From positions 992,001 to 1,056,000 of the forward strand of contig BCIK01000001.1 in NCBI GenBank assembly GCA_039545295.1: DNA of 64,000 nucleotides. The letters are read 5' to 3'. Origin of the DNA: Udeniomyces pyricola. Taxonomy: Eukaryota; Basidiomycota; Tremellomycetes; Cystofilobasidiales; Mrakiaceae. Below are positions 33,857 to 44,398 of this stretch, piece after piece. The notes beneath the pieces are model-generated. The model had not been told where the DNA came from. It worked only from the letters and a program-made list of their open reading frames with translations, and did no database searches. Each line of letters begins with the position of its first letter. Within the stretch, counting starts at the first letter, position 1. The translations under genes and the position numbers were made by a program.

Positions 33857-34218
33857 GGTAGAGGGAGATGCAGACAGTGCGGGCAGAGCGGGGACCAAAG
33901 AACGACTGAAGTGATGGATGGGGAGTGGGTGGCGGGGATATAGACTGGTACCTGGTACGACTGGGGTCAAGAAACGGCCAGCGCTGCGACAGGTGTGAGT
34001 TGTTGGAGCAGTCAACCCGAGCCAACGCGATTTGACGTTTGGCGCTTGGCCCGGTCGCGCGCGACGCCTGATAGGTAACGTAACCCTGCCTGCCTCTTTC
34101 AGTTTAATTCATATTCGATTCTTGCTTTTCTTTTCATCTCACTTCAAACACTCCAGCTAGCCCTTCGATCCCTTGGTCCCATTCCATCGCACAAGATCCA
34201 ACCAGAACCTCATCACAT
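33857..34218. promoter_or_regulatory. Intergenic region upstream of the Lys-rich membrane protein gene
   Basis: These 362 bases lie between the start of the leftward gene at 33856 and the stop of leftward SEN2. They should contain the former's promoter. The reverse strand has a C/T-rich leader close to the start. I see no gene or clear factor site. Confidence 0.45.
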
Positions 34219-36150
34219 TCAATCCCGCATCCGAGCTGGCATCCACCGCCGGAACACGACCTCCTTCACCTGGTATCGTCCCCAACACGCCGGGTCACCC
34301 CCAATGAACTCTTGACGACCCTCGTCATCCTCACATGGCGGAATCACAACGTGGCACAGGACCAGTGTCTGCAAGGTAAGACAAGATGAGTCCAACAGCA
34401 ATCGCACGAGAAAAGACCAAAGTCAGTTTTGGTTCGTTCAGTTCGCTCACGTGAGATACATTGAGGAGCCAGCATCCTCTCCGCCGAGTCCATAGTAACG
34501 TCAACTGGTAGCAGAGCAAAGAAGAATAGGGAGAAGGAAGAGGAAGAGAAACTTGATGGTTGCCCGTACCTTTTTGACCTGCGAGTTGACGCGGTTGACC
34601 GTGCTAAACCAAGCCCAATCCATGCGCTCGACATTTTCCAGCTCGTCTCTGTGTGGACTCGAGGCTCGGTCGGAAGGGTTCGCATAAGTCGGAATGACGA
34701 TGATGGCAAACCTAGTTCAATCGACGGTCAAAGTTCAAAACAAACACAAGTATACATAAGCAGCTCGTGGTCAGTCACCGTGAGCTTTGTCAAGAAAGCA
34801 AGAAAGAAAGTAAAAGAGGCAGCTTGAGCACTCACTCTGCATGGGAAAAGACGACACCCCGTTTGTACAACAGCCAGTCACAACAAAATTTGATGCCCGT
34901 TTTGACGACCCATCCAAGCGAGCGATAATGATGATAGGCCGCATACGAAACGAGATATGGGTGGTCAGGTCGGAGCCAGGCGAACGACGGTGTAGGTGCG
35001 AGCGGAGAAGGTATGGGCGTCAGGATGGGCGAAGTCAAGAGGTGGAAGAGTTGTGGAAGGGGAATCGATTGGTTCTGTTGTGAGGGTAAATGATCAATCA
35101 AGAGGAAGGGGATGGATGAGAAAAGTCATGGTCATCAACTAGAGCACGATGAGAAGGAGTATCGATGTAGACCTCGTTCCGGTCCTTGATTATCCTTCAA
35201 ATCCGCTTATTTTGTTTACTTACGTTTGCTGGGTCTAGTACTTTGAGGCACCCAAGCCCCCAAGCAAGAAACCATACCTCTTGTGGTATCAGCTGAAGGT
35301 GTTCCAAGTTAGCTGTCGCCTTCTCCACTTCCTCCTGTCTGGCCAATTCCTCCTCGAGCAGCTCTCGCTCGTTACCGTAGCGAGTATTGGTGGGCCGAGT
35401 GGGTCGAACAATCTCTTCTGGTGTCGGTAACTCTAATGGAGTATTAGGGTCGGTAGAGTTGTTGGGAAGAGTGGAGAGAAGCGCTCGTTCGGCAGCTTCG
35501 ACCGTGGCGACTGCTGCTTTGGCCCGAGCGATCTTGAAGTCTTTACGCTCCTGTCTACGGAGAGCAGTGACTTCCTCTGCCGATACGACTGAAGACGTCA
35601 AAGACGATGTAAATCGAAAGTACGCAAGAGACAGAGAGTGGGTGTGGATGCGGCGTCAGGTGGAGCGATTCTCGGACTTGCTGTCCACTCATCTAGGACA
35701 TTCCTCCTTTCCACTTCATCTTCAACAAGCTCATCTAGAGCCAGTATACGGATATAATATCAGATCCGACGTACATGTGCCTCCACCCATTTCCTCCCTA
35801 ACCTTTCGCTTCCACCAGCTTGGCTCGCTTCGACTCAAGCTTCCTTTACCAAAGAAACCTCGCGTCCAAAGAATGTCAATGTCCTTTTGGGACGTGACCC
35901 AGACGGCACCAGTGTACACATCCCACACAGCTGTACATTCCGGATTGCCGGCGAGTTGATGAATAGATTTGGAGGTCGAGGTGAGCAGAGAGAGGAGTCG
36001 AGACGAGGCAGTGGTCGACGTCGGAGGACGAGGAACAAGAGGTAAAGGATGGCAGTATGTAGCGGCGAGGAGGGCTCGTTGAGAGGCCTTGCCCGGTTTC
36101 GTCTGTTGAGAGGGGTAGGACCTTGCTGGGGCGGGATTGGGAGTAGCCAT
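34219..36150 (-). CDS. SEN2: tRNA-splicing endonuclease catalytic subunit Sen2
   Basis: Sen2 cuts the 5' splice site of intron-containing pre-tRNAs within the heterotetrameric SEN complex. The start at 36150 gives [20 protein letters not shown], followed by [20 protein letters not shown] and [19 protein letters not shown], typical of Sen2 N-termini. A charged linker with [18 protein letters not shown] and [16 protein letters not shown] follows. The nuclease fold reads [20 protein letters not shown], then [21 protein letters not shown]. The last exon gives [16 protein letters not shown] and ends [12 protein letters not shown]. The three catalytic residues known for the family are in place: Tyr in LLYKRG, His in FSHAE and Lys in QVKK. 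Several introns are needed. The gene shares its direction with the genes on both sides. Confidence 0.92.
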
Positions 36151-36605
36151 GGTGATGGTGACGAGGGTCACAGTGAGATAATGAGCGGTATGAGTGAACC
36201 AATATATGATGCGATCAAGAGGAGGACTTGGCCGAACTCGAATCCCTGTCTGTTCGTTGAGGACTGCTCGTCTCGGATACGTGACCATCCCTCCAATTAT
36301 TCGGTTCGATAAATTCGATTTCGATCAATCCCTGCCAAGTACCAATAACATGCCATGTCACATTAATCGCCGCTAGCTGTAGCCTTACTACACTCACCTA
36401 TAACGTTGGTCTACGGTGGACGAACTCCCTTTAGTGTTCAGTGCATGCAAACGTACGCGTCCGAGCTAATCTTATGTCTTCGATCATCGATAAATGACTT
36501 CATGTAATTCCTCGTATATGTCTATCTAGTCAACAATGAAATTCTACAAGATCCTTGCGTGTATATGATATAGTACACTTGAGACTACAAAGAAGCAGAC
36601 CATGA
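36151..36605. other. Intergenic region upstream of SEN2
   Basis: The SEN2 promoter and the 3' flank of the anion permease share these 455 bases. It is A/T-richer than its surroundings, especially 36480-36600. No gene or clear motif is seen. Confidence 0.5.
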
Positions 36606-39600
36606 TCAATCCTTGATCATGATGAGAACTTCACCCAGCAGGACTGCGCATGCGACGGCAAGCGTCGCAAAGAGAACTTTCCAATTCCTGCATCATCAGG
36701 TTGGCCCGGGAGTCAAGAATCGACAAGGAAGAACGTCAAAAGTGGAGAGAGACGGCGACCTGAAGGTCAGTCATGTAACCTATTACCCTGTCTTCTCCGT
36801 TTCCTCTTGTGAGAAAAAGGAAACATGGAAAAAGGAAAAAGCGAAAAAACCAAACTGACCGTCTCGCAAATTGCAGGGCGCCAATCTGGATCCCCTTTTG
36901 AGCCAAGATTCGCTTCCACAGCAACCCAGCGAGCGAGGCACTAAAGGTGAAGCTGACTGCCCCAATATTCGATCCAAGAGCGAGGGCGTAAATGGAGGCC
37001 GTCATCTGGCGGTGAGAGGGTGATGATGTCGATTGCCAAGTTTGGAGGATCGAAGTGAGAAGGAGACAGCAACCTATGTTGGTGCCAACCACCTAACAGA
37101 AGACCAAGGGCGGTATGAGAGCAAAGTGAAAATTTTGGTAAGGGCGGGCCAATACCCACGACTCACGAGAATAAAACTGAGACGGCACACAGGAAAAAAA
37201 AGGAGAGAGGGAGAGGAGCAACGTACATTGCAAAGCACGACCGAGATGAGGCCCATACCGAACACACACCCCGATGTTCCTGTTCTAGATGCCCAAGCAG
37301 CCCACCACTTTGCAAAGACAGCACTCCATCCACTGGCAGCGAGACCATCGACGAGGATGAACATAGCGAATGCAAAAGGCTGGATTTGTAAAGCATTCAG
37401 AGTGGCGGTCAGTCAAAGCTCGGCCGTTGCAGGGAATACGTGGCATTCTGAATCGATGGGTTTAATTTGTCTTCAATTAGATACCGAGAGGCTCCGAAAT
37501 ATAAGAAAACCTTCCGGACTTACGAGAAGTGGGAAAGGGAGATGCTTGAACACCGATGCAAACGTCGGGAATCGGGCAGAGATGATGGACAGAATCCGCG
37601 GGAGAGACCACCTCTTTTGTCCCGGCGACGAGAGAGTAGGAGTAGGCGTGTGGCTAGCAGATTGAGGAGAGGATGAGGACAGAGCCAGGTGTGTTGACGA
37701 TTCGTTCTCAGTCGGGCTTGGGCGAATCTTGGTCGAGGTCTGTCGTCGCTGAAGCGAATTGGCCCTTGTGTTGGAAGGTCTAGAAGGGTTGAAGGACGGC
37801 GTCGGAGCCTGAGTCTCTTGGGATAAATCAGATGGTTTGAGATTTGAAAGCTCGATGTTTTGGGTGGAGTGGTCAGACTTGGCGTTGGCTTCGTCCTTCC
37901 CATTGGGCACCGCAGGCGGAGTGGGTGTGGAAGGTGGGGAGTCGTCTATGGGTTTCTTTGGCTTGAAGTTTGGATCACGACCTTGATGCCAATCATGCCA
38001 GAGATCTCGAGCAAGAGCGAGCAGGGCTGCTGGAACGGTAACCTGAGATCCACAAAGGATGAAAAGCGGGATCAAGAGCAAGAAAAGTACCGACATTCGG
38101 TATTAGTCCGCGATTCGAACATCTTCCCTGGCAAGTCTGATTCGCCTTCATTGGCAAGTGATGGGCATGCGAAACATACCGTCCAGACTCCCACCAAGAT
38201 CCCTCCTGCACTTCCCGCTACGAGCACAACGAGTGTCGCCAGTAAAATCACGCTGCCAAACCACGCGCCCTTCGGGTCGACAAGCGCCCGTCCAGGTTCA
38301 ACGTCCACGCTCTCGATGACTTTAGGCACCTCTTGCTCGGTGCGGAACTCGACGAAGAGGAGAACAACGAATCCTATCAACGATGCAGCGAGGGAAGGCA
38401 GAATGACCCAAGCTGTGTACTGAGGGAAAGATATGTCAAACGACGAAGAGATGATGAGGTTGGTGGGATTCGACGTGACAAGGACGGCTGAGGCGATGTT
38501 GCAAGCTTTGATCCCGAAGGGGGAAAGGTGGACAATTCAATCAGTCATGTTCTCGATAAGTCGAAACGATGGGTACGCAGGGAGGATCAGCAAGGTCGGA
38601 GACGAGGGTCTTTGTACCTGCAAATTGGGCGAAAACGAAACTTTCGGGAGAAATGCCCGTCACACGGGTGAAGTAGATGAGGAAGCCTGTCCCTGACAAG
38701 ATAACAGGGTCGTTACCCACAATCTATACAGGAAGACCGGTCACAAAAATCAGCTTTACTGTCAAGCACGAGCGGTCCAAGACAATACTGAGACATATGA
38801 GTCTCGTACCATGCCGCAGACGAAGAAGAAGGCGTAAAACGCGGCGTATAGCTGGCGACCCGAGTTGCCGCCTTTCTGAGAGGTAAGAAAGGCGAGGTAT
38901 CGTAGGATACCGCTTACATCGAGTGAGATGGAGATATATGCGAGGGATATGAACAGGAGCACTGTTTACGCAGCAAAATTCCACACGTCGGTCAGTTCGA
39001 TGAGCGCGCGAGATACGACAGGAAGCCTGGGTCCAGATGTGCTCTCGACTCAACTGATGTCAAATGGCTCGACACCGTCCGCTCCAGCGATGCCCTTCCT
39101 GACAGTTGCCCCATCCATGCTCTTGCTGGCAAGAAGGATCAAGACCCCAACAACGGGAGAAGACGTCGTTCCTAAAATAAACCGCTTCCGGTCCTTTGGG
39201 GCCGAGGCTATTTCCTCTTGCTTTTTGTCCTCTTCATCAGGGTCCAGAATTCGAAGGGCAATGAGGACCTTGGTGACGGCAGACATCACTGGGCGAGGGA
39301 TAGGAATTGGAAGGGGAAAGACAACGAGGACATCTGAAAAACGAGAAAAGAAATAAAATGAATGGGTCAGAAAGGAAACATAGGACGTATTCCCTCCCAG
39401 GCCTGATGATCTTGGGGACATTCGACTTGAATACAGTGCATTTCACGACAAAGACGTAGTAAGATCAGCAGGAGTGAATGATTTGATGTGATCGAGCTGT
39501 GTCGCGTATGCAACAGGCCAAGTTGAAGCTAGTCATGAAAGGCTGGTCGAAGCATTCATCTTGGCTGAAAGCCCCTCCACGTCAGGCGGGGTATGCTGTT

Positions 39601-39786
39601 GACATAAGGGTCGATCCATCGAGAATAGGGAAGAAGAAGGTAGGTCCGATACAAAGTAACCCAACAAGACCTCTACCCATTACAAGCCACGCCATACGCA
39701 CTGACGAGAAGAAAGATGACGAGCGTCGCAATCGAGTGACCGTCAATGGGCTTCGACGCGGGTACGCTCGACGATTCAGCGGCCAT
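36606..39786 (-). CDS. ArsB/NhaD-type anion permease (citrate-transporter-like domain)
   Basis: This is a predicted polytopic membrane carrier of the ion-transporter superfamily that includes ArsB, NhaD and CitM. The ion is unknown, so arsenite export should not be assumed. The start at 39786 reads MAAESSSVPASKPIDGHSIA and runs into a first helix TLVIFLL. Later exons include PLPIPIPRPVMSAVTKVLIA, SSPVVGVLILLASKSMDG, LLFISLAYISISLDVSGILR, FYAFFFVCGMIVGNDPVILS, VLVTSNPTNLIISSSF and GAWFGSVILLATLVVLVAGS. A long Ser/Pro/Thr-rich loop (about 37490-37960) follows VTVPAALLALARDLWHDW. The second half has FVLVDG-type and GMGLISVVLCNVVGTNIGCC and ALGSNIGAVSFTFSASLAG motifs and ends LGEVLIMIKD. The duplicated, discontinuous-helix motifs NDPV and TNIG fit this superfamily. 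Exons between 39430 and 39700 are unresolved. Confidence 0.83.
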
Positions 39787-40404
39787 GGAAAGGTCGATCA
39801 AGGGTTGTTGTGATGGGGGCGAGCTAAGCTATGTTCGTTACTGTGTGTAGGTCGTAGGAAGGTGAATGACCCAGAGCTGATGGAGGGTAAGAAAGAACGG
39901 ACGATCCAACGGATGACCTTTGGCAACGTGGTACATGCGGACAAGATCACTACGTCAGAAACGTTGCTTCCGGGTACCCAACAATCCAATCCATCACGTG
40001 GGAACGTCAGGAGCCTGGCGGGGATGCACAGCTTAGACACAGCTGATTCTGCGCGCAGACACGTAGGTGGTGCCTACGCGTCTTCGAGCTGTGCAAGGTT
40101 ACTACCCATCCTCACGACCGATCATGTTTTGAATCACATTGATCGATCAAACGACCAAATCAAACCACCTGCTGCTGCTCGGATCAGAGTCAACTACAGC
40201 ATCTCCGTTTCAACACTCTCTTTCTCAGTCGTCCCTCTTAACCCTCTATCACGCATTCCGAAGCCCACTCAGGCGACTCGATCCAACCGGACAGCGACAA
40301 GTCGGTTTAGACGAGGTAAGTGAGGGCCGCCATCATCTCACGTACCGTAATGTAATGCGTTATCCAAGCTCTCGCGCTGATCCGTAGCGGCTCTCGAATG
40401 GTTA
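39787..40404. promoter_or_regulatory. Divergent intergenic region between the anion permease and GPI13
   Basis: These 618 bases separate two outward-facing starts. Composition is ordinary and no gene is supported. The GPI13 side has a C/T-rich part at 40200-40260. A short ORF with many Ser/Thr residues runs through but shows no conserved motif. Confidence 0.5.
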
Positions 40405-43400
40405 ATGGCTGGCTTTCGTACATGTCAACCTGTCTCGTCCTCCTCGACTGGCACCGTCACCAACCCGTATCAGATTGGCCATCCCACCACCATGTCGTCC
40501 TCCCATCCATCAAAAGCCAACGGCGTGCTTTCCTCTATACGCACACATACGCTTGGCTCGCTCCTCCTTGCCTTCTTCTTTGCGATTCATCTCTCGGGTC
40601 TCTACCTCTTCACCCGGGGGTTTCTCCTCACTCGTCTAGCTCTCTCCGATATCAACACATGCGACTCAGACGACTGTTCGCTCTCTCCGCGGTTCAGTAA
40701 GGCTGTCGTTGTCATCATCGACGCCCTTCGCTTTGACTTTATTTCTCCCAACTCACCCTCACCGGTTGACCCAAACCACCACAACGTCCTCACATTCCCC
40801 GCCGAGCTCACCCAATCCTCGCCTTCCCATTCTCGCATCTTCCATGCCTACTCGGATCCTCCAACGACGACTCTCCAGCGGCTCAAAGGACTCACGACGG
40901 GGTCGCTCCCCACGTTCATCGACGCCGGTTCCAACTTTGCTGGCTCTGCCATCGCCGAGGATTCGTGGCTGCTTCAGCTCGAGCGGGCCAACAAGACCGT
41001 CGGCTTCATGGGCGACAATACCTGGCTCTCAATCTACCCTGACGCTTTTGAGCCGAGTCTCACGTTCCCGTTCGATTCGTTCAACGTCGAGGACCTTCAT
41101 ACCGTCGACCGGGGCGTCGAGGCCAATCTCCTGCCTCTGCTCGAGCCGAACCGAACGGGCGAATGGGACGTTCTGATCGGGCACTTCCTTGGCGTTGATC
41201 ACGTCGGTCACCGACTTGGGCCTTCTCACCCAACCATGAAGGCCAAGCTGACCGAGATGGATACCTTTCTCCGGCAGCTCGTTGCTAAGCTCGACGACGA
41301 GACGCTTCTTGTCGTCCTCGGAGATCATGGCATGGATCCAAAGGGCGACCACGGTGGGGATGGCGAACTCGAGACCGCCAGTGCCCTCTGGGTTTACTCC
41401 AAGGGACCCGAGCTTACATCGTCCTTGGCTGGAGACAGCAAAGGAGCCCAATTATCCGAAATCGCCTTCCCCGGCTTGGCGACGCCTGTGCGTTCCGTTC
41501 AACAGATCGACCTCGTCCCGACGCTCTCGCTTCTACTCGGCCTACCCATCCCATATAACAACCTCGGATCCCTCATCCCGGAGTTCTTTGTTGGTACGCC
41601 TGATGAAGACCGTGCGTTCACCCTCAATGCCCACCAGGTTCACGACTACCTTGAGAGCTACGCTCGCGCAAGCAGCCCGACCCGAGAGCTTGCTCAGAGC
41701 ATTGCCAACCTCCGCCGGACTTGGTCCTCACTCGTCTCATCGACGCCTAAAACGACAATCGCCAGTCCTACTCCAGCTAGCTTCAGTGCCTTTACTCGAC
41801 AAGCTCTCGAGGAATGCCGGCTTCTGTGGGCTCAATTCAACTCTGTCCTCATGCTCCTCGGTCTCGCCGTCCTCGTGCTCTCGCTACCGACGCTCTGGGT
41901 CGTTTACTCGTCCATCACGTATGCCCGAGCCGAATGGGAAGCGTGGACGCAAGCCAACCTGGGCTACGGTCTTTGGGGTGGGCTCGCTGGAGCCATCATC
42001 GGCCTCGCCACCGGCACATTCTCGGCTGGGCTTGGCTCAGGACTCACGACGTTGAGCATCGGAGAGACTATCATGTACAGTGCCGCTCTGGCAGCTCAGC
42101 TTGCCATCATCGTGCCTAACTACTCTATCGCATTCGAACGGGCCAAGGCCATTCTTCCCCGGGCCTCGCTTCTGTCTCTGGCCGGGCCAATCCTCCTAGC
42201 GTTCCACGTTGTCTTCCTCTCGACAAACTCCTTTATCCTCTGGGAAGATCGAATTGCCCTCTACTTCCTCGCTTCCATTGCCGTCCTGTCTCTCGCCCAA
42301 TCCTCGACGGCACCTACGCCTCATCTCCGATGGCGACTTGTCGGCCTGGGCCTCCTCTTCCTCTCTGCAGTTCGTCTGACATCCATGTCGACCATCTGCC
42401 GGGAAGAAAACCTCGGCTTTTGTGACGTCTCGTTCTACTCGTCTGCCTCGAGTCCTGCCTCGCCGACAGTCCTCCTCTTCCTTGCCTTCCCTGCCGCCTA
42501 CTACCTCCCACAAGTCATCACTGCCTTCTTCGACATCTCCAAGTCGACGGCCGGACTCGCGCCGTTGTTCCTCAAACTCTGGAGCTGGGTCCTACTCGGT
42601 GGATCAGCATACTGGCTTCTCGACCGAGCCGAAACATGGGAAGAGCTCAATCCGGCTCGAGTTCCGTTGGTGAGCTGGATCAAGACGCAACTTGCTCGAA
42701 TCATTCTCGGCGTCGCTTCCGTCGGAGGTTACTACCTTTGGTCGATTGCTCCCCTTTGTATCGATGTCCGACGTGCTGGTGATCTTCCCAAAACCGACGC
42801 TCAGACGGCTAACGCCTTGGAGGACGATGGAGACCCTCAGCGGGCGCCGAAGCCCTCGCCAAACCAGATCGTCGTCCTCGGCTTCGCCAACTCGTATGGC
42901 TCATCTTACCTCCTCTTCCTCCTCCCCTTCTTCGCCCTCCTCTGGATCGTTTCTCAACCGACGGCCCAAGTCGTTCTTGCCCTGTCTCTTGTCGCCATCC
43001 TCTCCCTTCTCGAAATCATTGACTCCCAGCGGGACGCCCGGTCGCTCGTCCAAGCGTTCGCTGCGACGGCCAACCCAGCCGACTTTGATCCCTCCTCCAT
43101 TGGCACCATCCAACCTCCATCATTCACTGAGATTTCCACGCTCGGTCTGCTCAGCCTCGTGCTCTTCTTTGCGACAGGTCATCAACCCGTCCTTTCCTCG
43201 ATCCAATGGTCCTCGGCGTTCGTTGGGTTCCCAAACTTGACGTATCCTTTCTCGCCGTTGCTTGTCGGACTCAATACATGGGGTCCTTTGGCGCTGGTGA
43301 CGTTGGCGGTGCCGTTGCTGGGAATGTGGAACGTCAGTCCGAAGCCCAAGAGTTACGTCCCCGTCATGGCCGATGGCATCAAGGCCGTCGTTGGCTTCGT

Positions 43401-43833
43401 TCTGTGGCAGAGCTTTGTCGCCATTGCGACGGTCGCTTGGGCCGCCCTTCATCGGTATGTCGTTTCATCCTTGGCTTTGGAGTTGTCTCGTTGGAAGTTG
43501 GTGTTGTTGGGGATATATTTACACAAGAATGCACAAATTGACATATCTCAATTCTCTCCCTTATCTCGCTCTCCTGATCACGTCGCTTCTCACGTACGAT
43601 CCCTACCTTGCCTCATCAATCATTTTCCCACCTCTCTCTTTTTTTCTCCCCCTCTTCTTCCTTTCAGAAAACACCTCATGGTCTTCAAAGTCTTTGCCCC
43701 CCGGTTCATGTACGCCGGCATAGGATTGCTCGTCGTTGATTTGGCGTCTATTGCGGCGGTCGCCGTTGGGATGAGGGTCGTCGACAACAAGGTCCTCAAG
43801 ACGTTTGGCTCGAGGGTCGGAGCGACGATATAG
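40405..43833 (+). CDS. GPI13: GPI ethanolamine-phosphate transferase 3 (PIG-O/Gpi13)
   Basis: This ER enzyme adds ethanolamine phosphate to the third mannose of the GPI anchor, the step that allows attachment to proteins. Two exons, 40405-43454 and 43668-43833, give about 1071 residues, a normal Gpi13 length. An N-terminal helix, LGSLLLAFFFAIHLSGLYLF, anchors a lumenal alkaline-phosphatase-like domain. Its metal-site motifs are VVVIIDALRFDF (residue about 101), GVDHVGHRLGPSHP (about 263) and VVLGDHGMDPKGDHG (about 303). The C-terminal half is a chain of hydrophobic helices ending KHLMVFKVFAPRFMYAG and VVDLASIAAVAVG. The start is the first ATG of the frame; a second ATG lies 29 codons on. The single intron is 213 bases, a multiple of three with no in-frame stop, so an unspliced reading gives 1142 residues. 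Confidence 0.95.
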   Translation: MAGFRTCQPVSSSSTGTVTNPYQIGHPTTMSSSHPSKANGVLSSIRTHTLGSLLLAFFFAIHLSGLYLFTRGFLLTRLALSDINTCDSDDCSLSPRFSKAVVVIIDALRFDFISPNSPSPVDPNHHNVLTFPAELTQSSPSHSRIFHAYSDPPTTTLQRLKGLTTGSLPTFIDAGSNFAGSAIAEDSWLLQLERANKTVGFMGDNTWLSIYPDAFEPSLTFPFDSFNVEDLHTVDRGVEANLLPLLEPNRTGEWDVLIGHFLGVDHVGHRLGPSHPTMKAKLTEMDTFLRQLVAKLDDETLLVVLGDHGMDPKGDHGGDGELETASALWVYSKGPELTSSLAGDSKGAQLSEIAFPGLATPVRSVQQIDLVPTLSLLLGLPIPYNNLGSLIPEFFVGTPDEDRAFTLNAHQVHDYLESYARASSPTRELAQSIANLRRTWSSLVSSTPKTTIASPTPASFSAFTRQALEECRLLWAQFNSVLMLLGLAVLVLSLPTLWVVYSSITYARAEWEAWTQANLGYGLWGGLAGAIIGLATGTFSAGLGSGLTTLSIGETIMYSAALAAQLAIIVPNYSIAFERAKAILPRASLLSLAGPILLAFHVVFLSTNSFILWEDRIALYFLASIAVLSLAQSSTAPTPHLRWRLVGLGLLFLSAVRLTSMSTICREENLGFCDVSFYSSASSPASPTVLLFLAFPAAYYLPQVITAFFDISKSTAGLAPLFLKLWSWVLLGGSAYWLLDRAETWEELNPARVPLVSWIKTQLARIILGVASVGGYYLWSIAPLCIDVRRAGDLPKTDAQTANALEDDGDPQRAPKPSPNQIVVLGFANSYGSSYLLFLLPFFALLWIVSQPTAQVVLALSLVAILSLLEIIDSQRDARSLVQAFAATANPADFDPSSIGTIQPPSFTEISTLGLLSLVLFFATGHQPVLSSIQWSSAFVGFPNLTYPFSPLLVGLNTWGPLALVTLAVPLLGMWNVSPKPKSYVPVMADGIKAVVGFVLWQSFVAIATVAWAALHRYVVSSLALELSRWKLVLLGIYLHKNAQIDISQFSPLSRSPDHVASHVRSLPCLINHFPTSLFFSPPLLPFRKHLMVFKVFAPRFMYAGIGLLVVDLASIAAVAVGMRVVDNKVLKTFGSRVGATI

Positions 43834-43888
43834 AACGGCCAAAGAGGAGAGGAGAGGCGAAGAAAGGAAGCGAGAGAGAGAGAGATGG

Positions 43889-43944
43889 GAGAAGGAGAGA
43901 GCGAAAGATGCTGGAGAAGGAGAGAGCGAAAGATGCTGGAGAAG
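43889..43944. repeat. Two-copy 25-bp direct repeat
   Basis: Two identical, adjacent 25-base units cover 43889-43913 and 43914-43938, with the first bases of a third copy following. Each begins GAGAAGGAGAG and ends AAGATGCTG. It lies just after the GPI13 stop, probably in its 3' UTR. Confidence 0.9.
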
Positions 43945-44235
43945 AAGAAAGAAGGGAAAAAAAAAAACTCTCACGAGATATGGGTTAAATAGACATGATT
44001 TTCTGTAATCTACTGGCTTTTCATTGGTTACAAGACGCTACGAGGTCACATATATGATACGCAAATGGCCACCGATCAGCTGTCGAGGAATGAGATTGCG
44101 AGATTCGAGCCGTCTGATGTGCAGTATATATGAGACGACTACCATTTGGAGGGGTCGAGGCAGCCATCTGATGAGCCAGTGAGCGCTGACTATGGATATC
44201 AGGCCGCTGTTGATCGTGAGAATAATCCCAAACGA

Positions 44236-44263
44236 ATATATGATATCATATGATATCATATAT
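44236..44263. repeat. Perfect 28-bp palindrome (ATATGATATC core)
   Basis: The 28 bases read the same on both strands, centred on CATATG between 44249 and 44250. It contains two GATATC blocks. It lies 136 bases before the HIS2 start codon. It could be a cruciform, a dimeric factor site or chance A/T-rich symmetry. Confidence 0.85.
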
Positions 44264-44398
44264 ACATGTTTAACCAGTGGGTTCGTGGGCGGGAAATGCA
44301 GGAAAGCTGTGTTTCGCATTTGGCCGGATGGAACCAAAAGGGATCATCGTCAATCAACTCCCTTTGGCATCTATCTAACATCGTCCCACCCACCTGAC

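Larger units (their letters stand above)
43834..44398. other. Intergenic region between GPI13 and HIS2
   Basis: The left 140 bases are purine-rich and contain a direct repeat. The centre is A/T-rich with a 28-base palindrome. Both are listed separately. No gene is supported. The HIS2 promoter must lie in the right part. Confidence 0.55.

Noticed and set aside
36606..39786. Naming the permease an arsenite efflux pump
   Set aside because: Family similarity alone does not fix the ion, and no arsenic-related partner gene is nearby.
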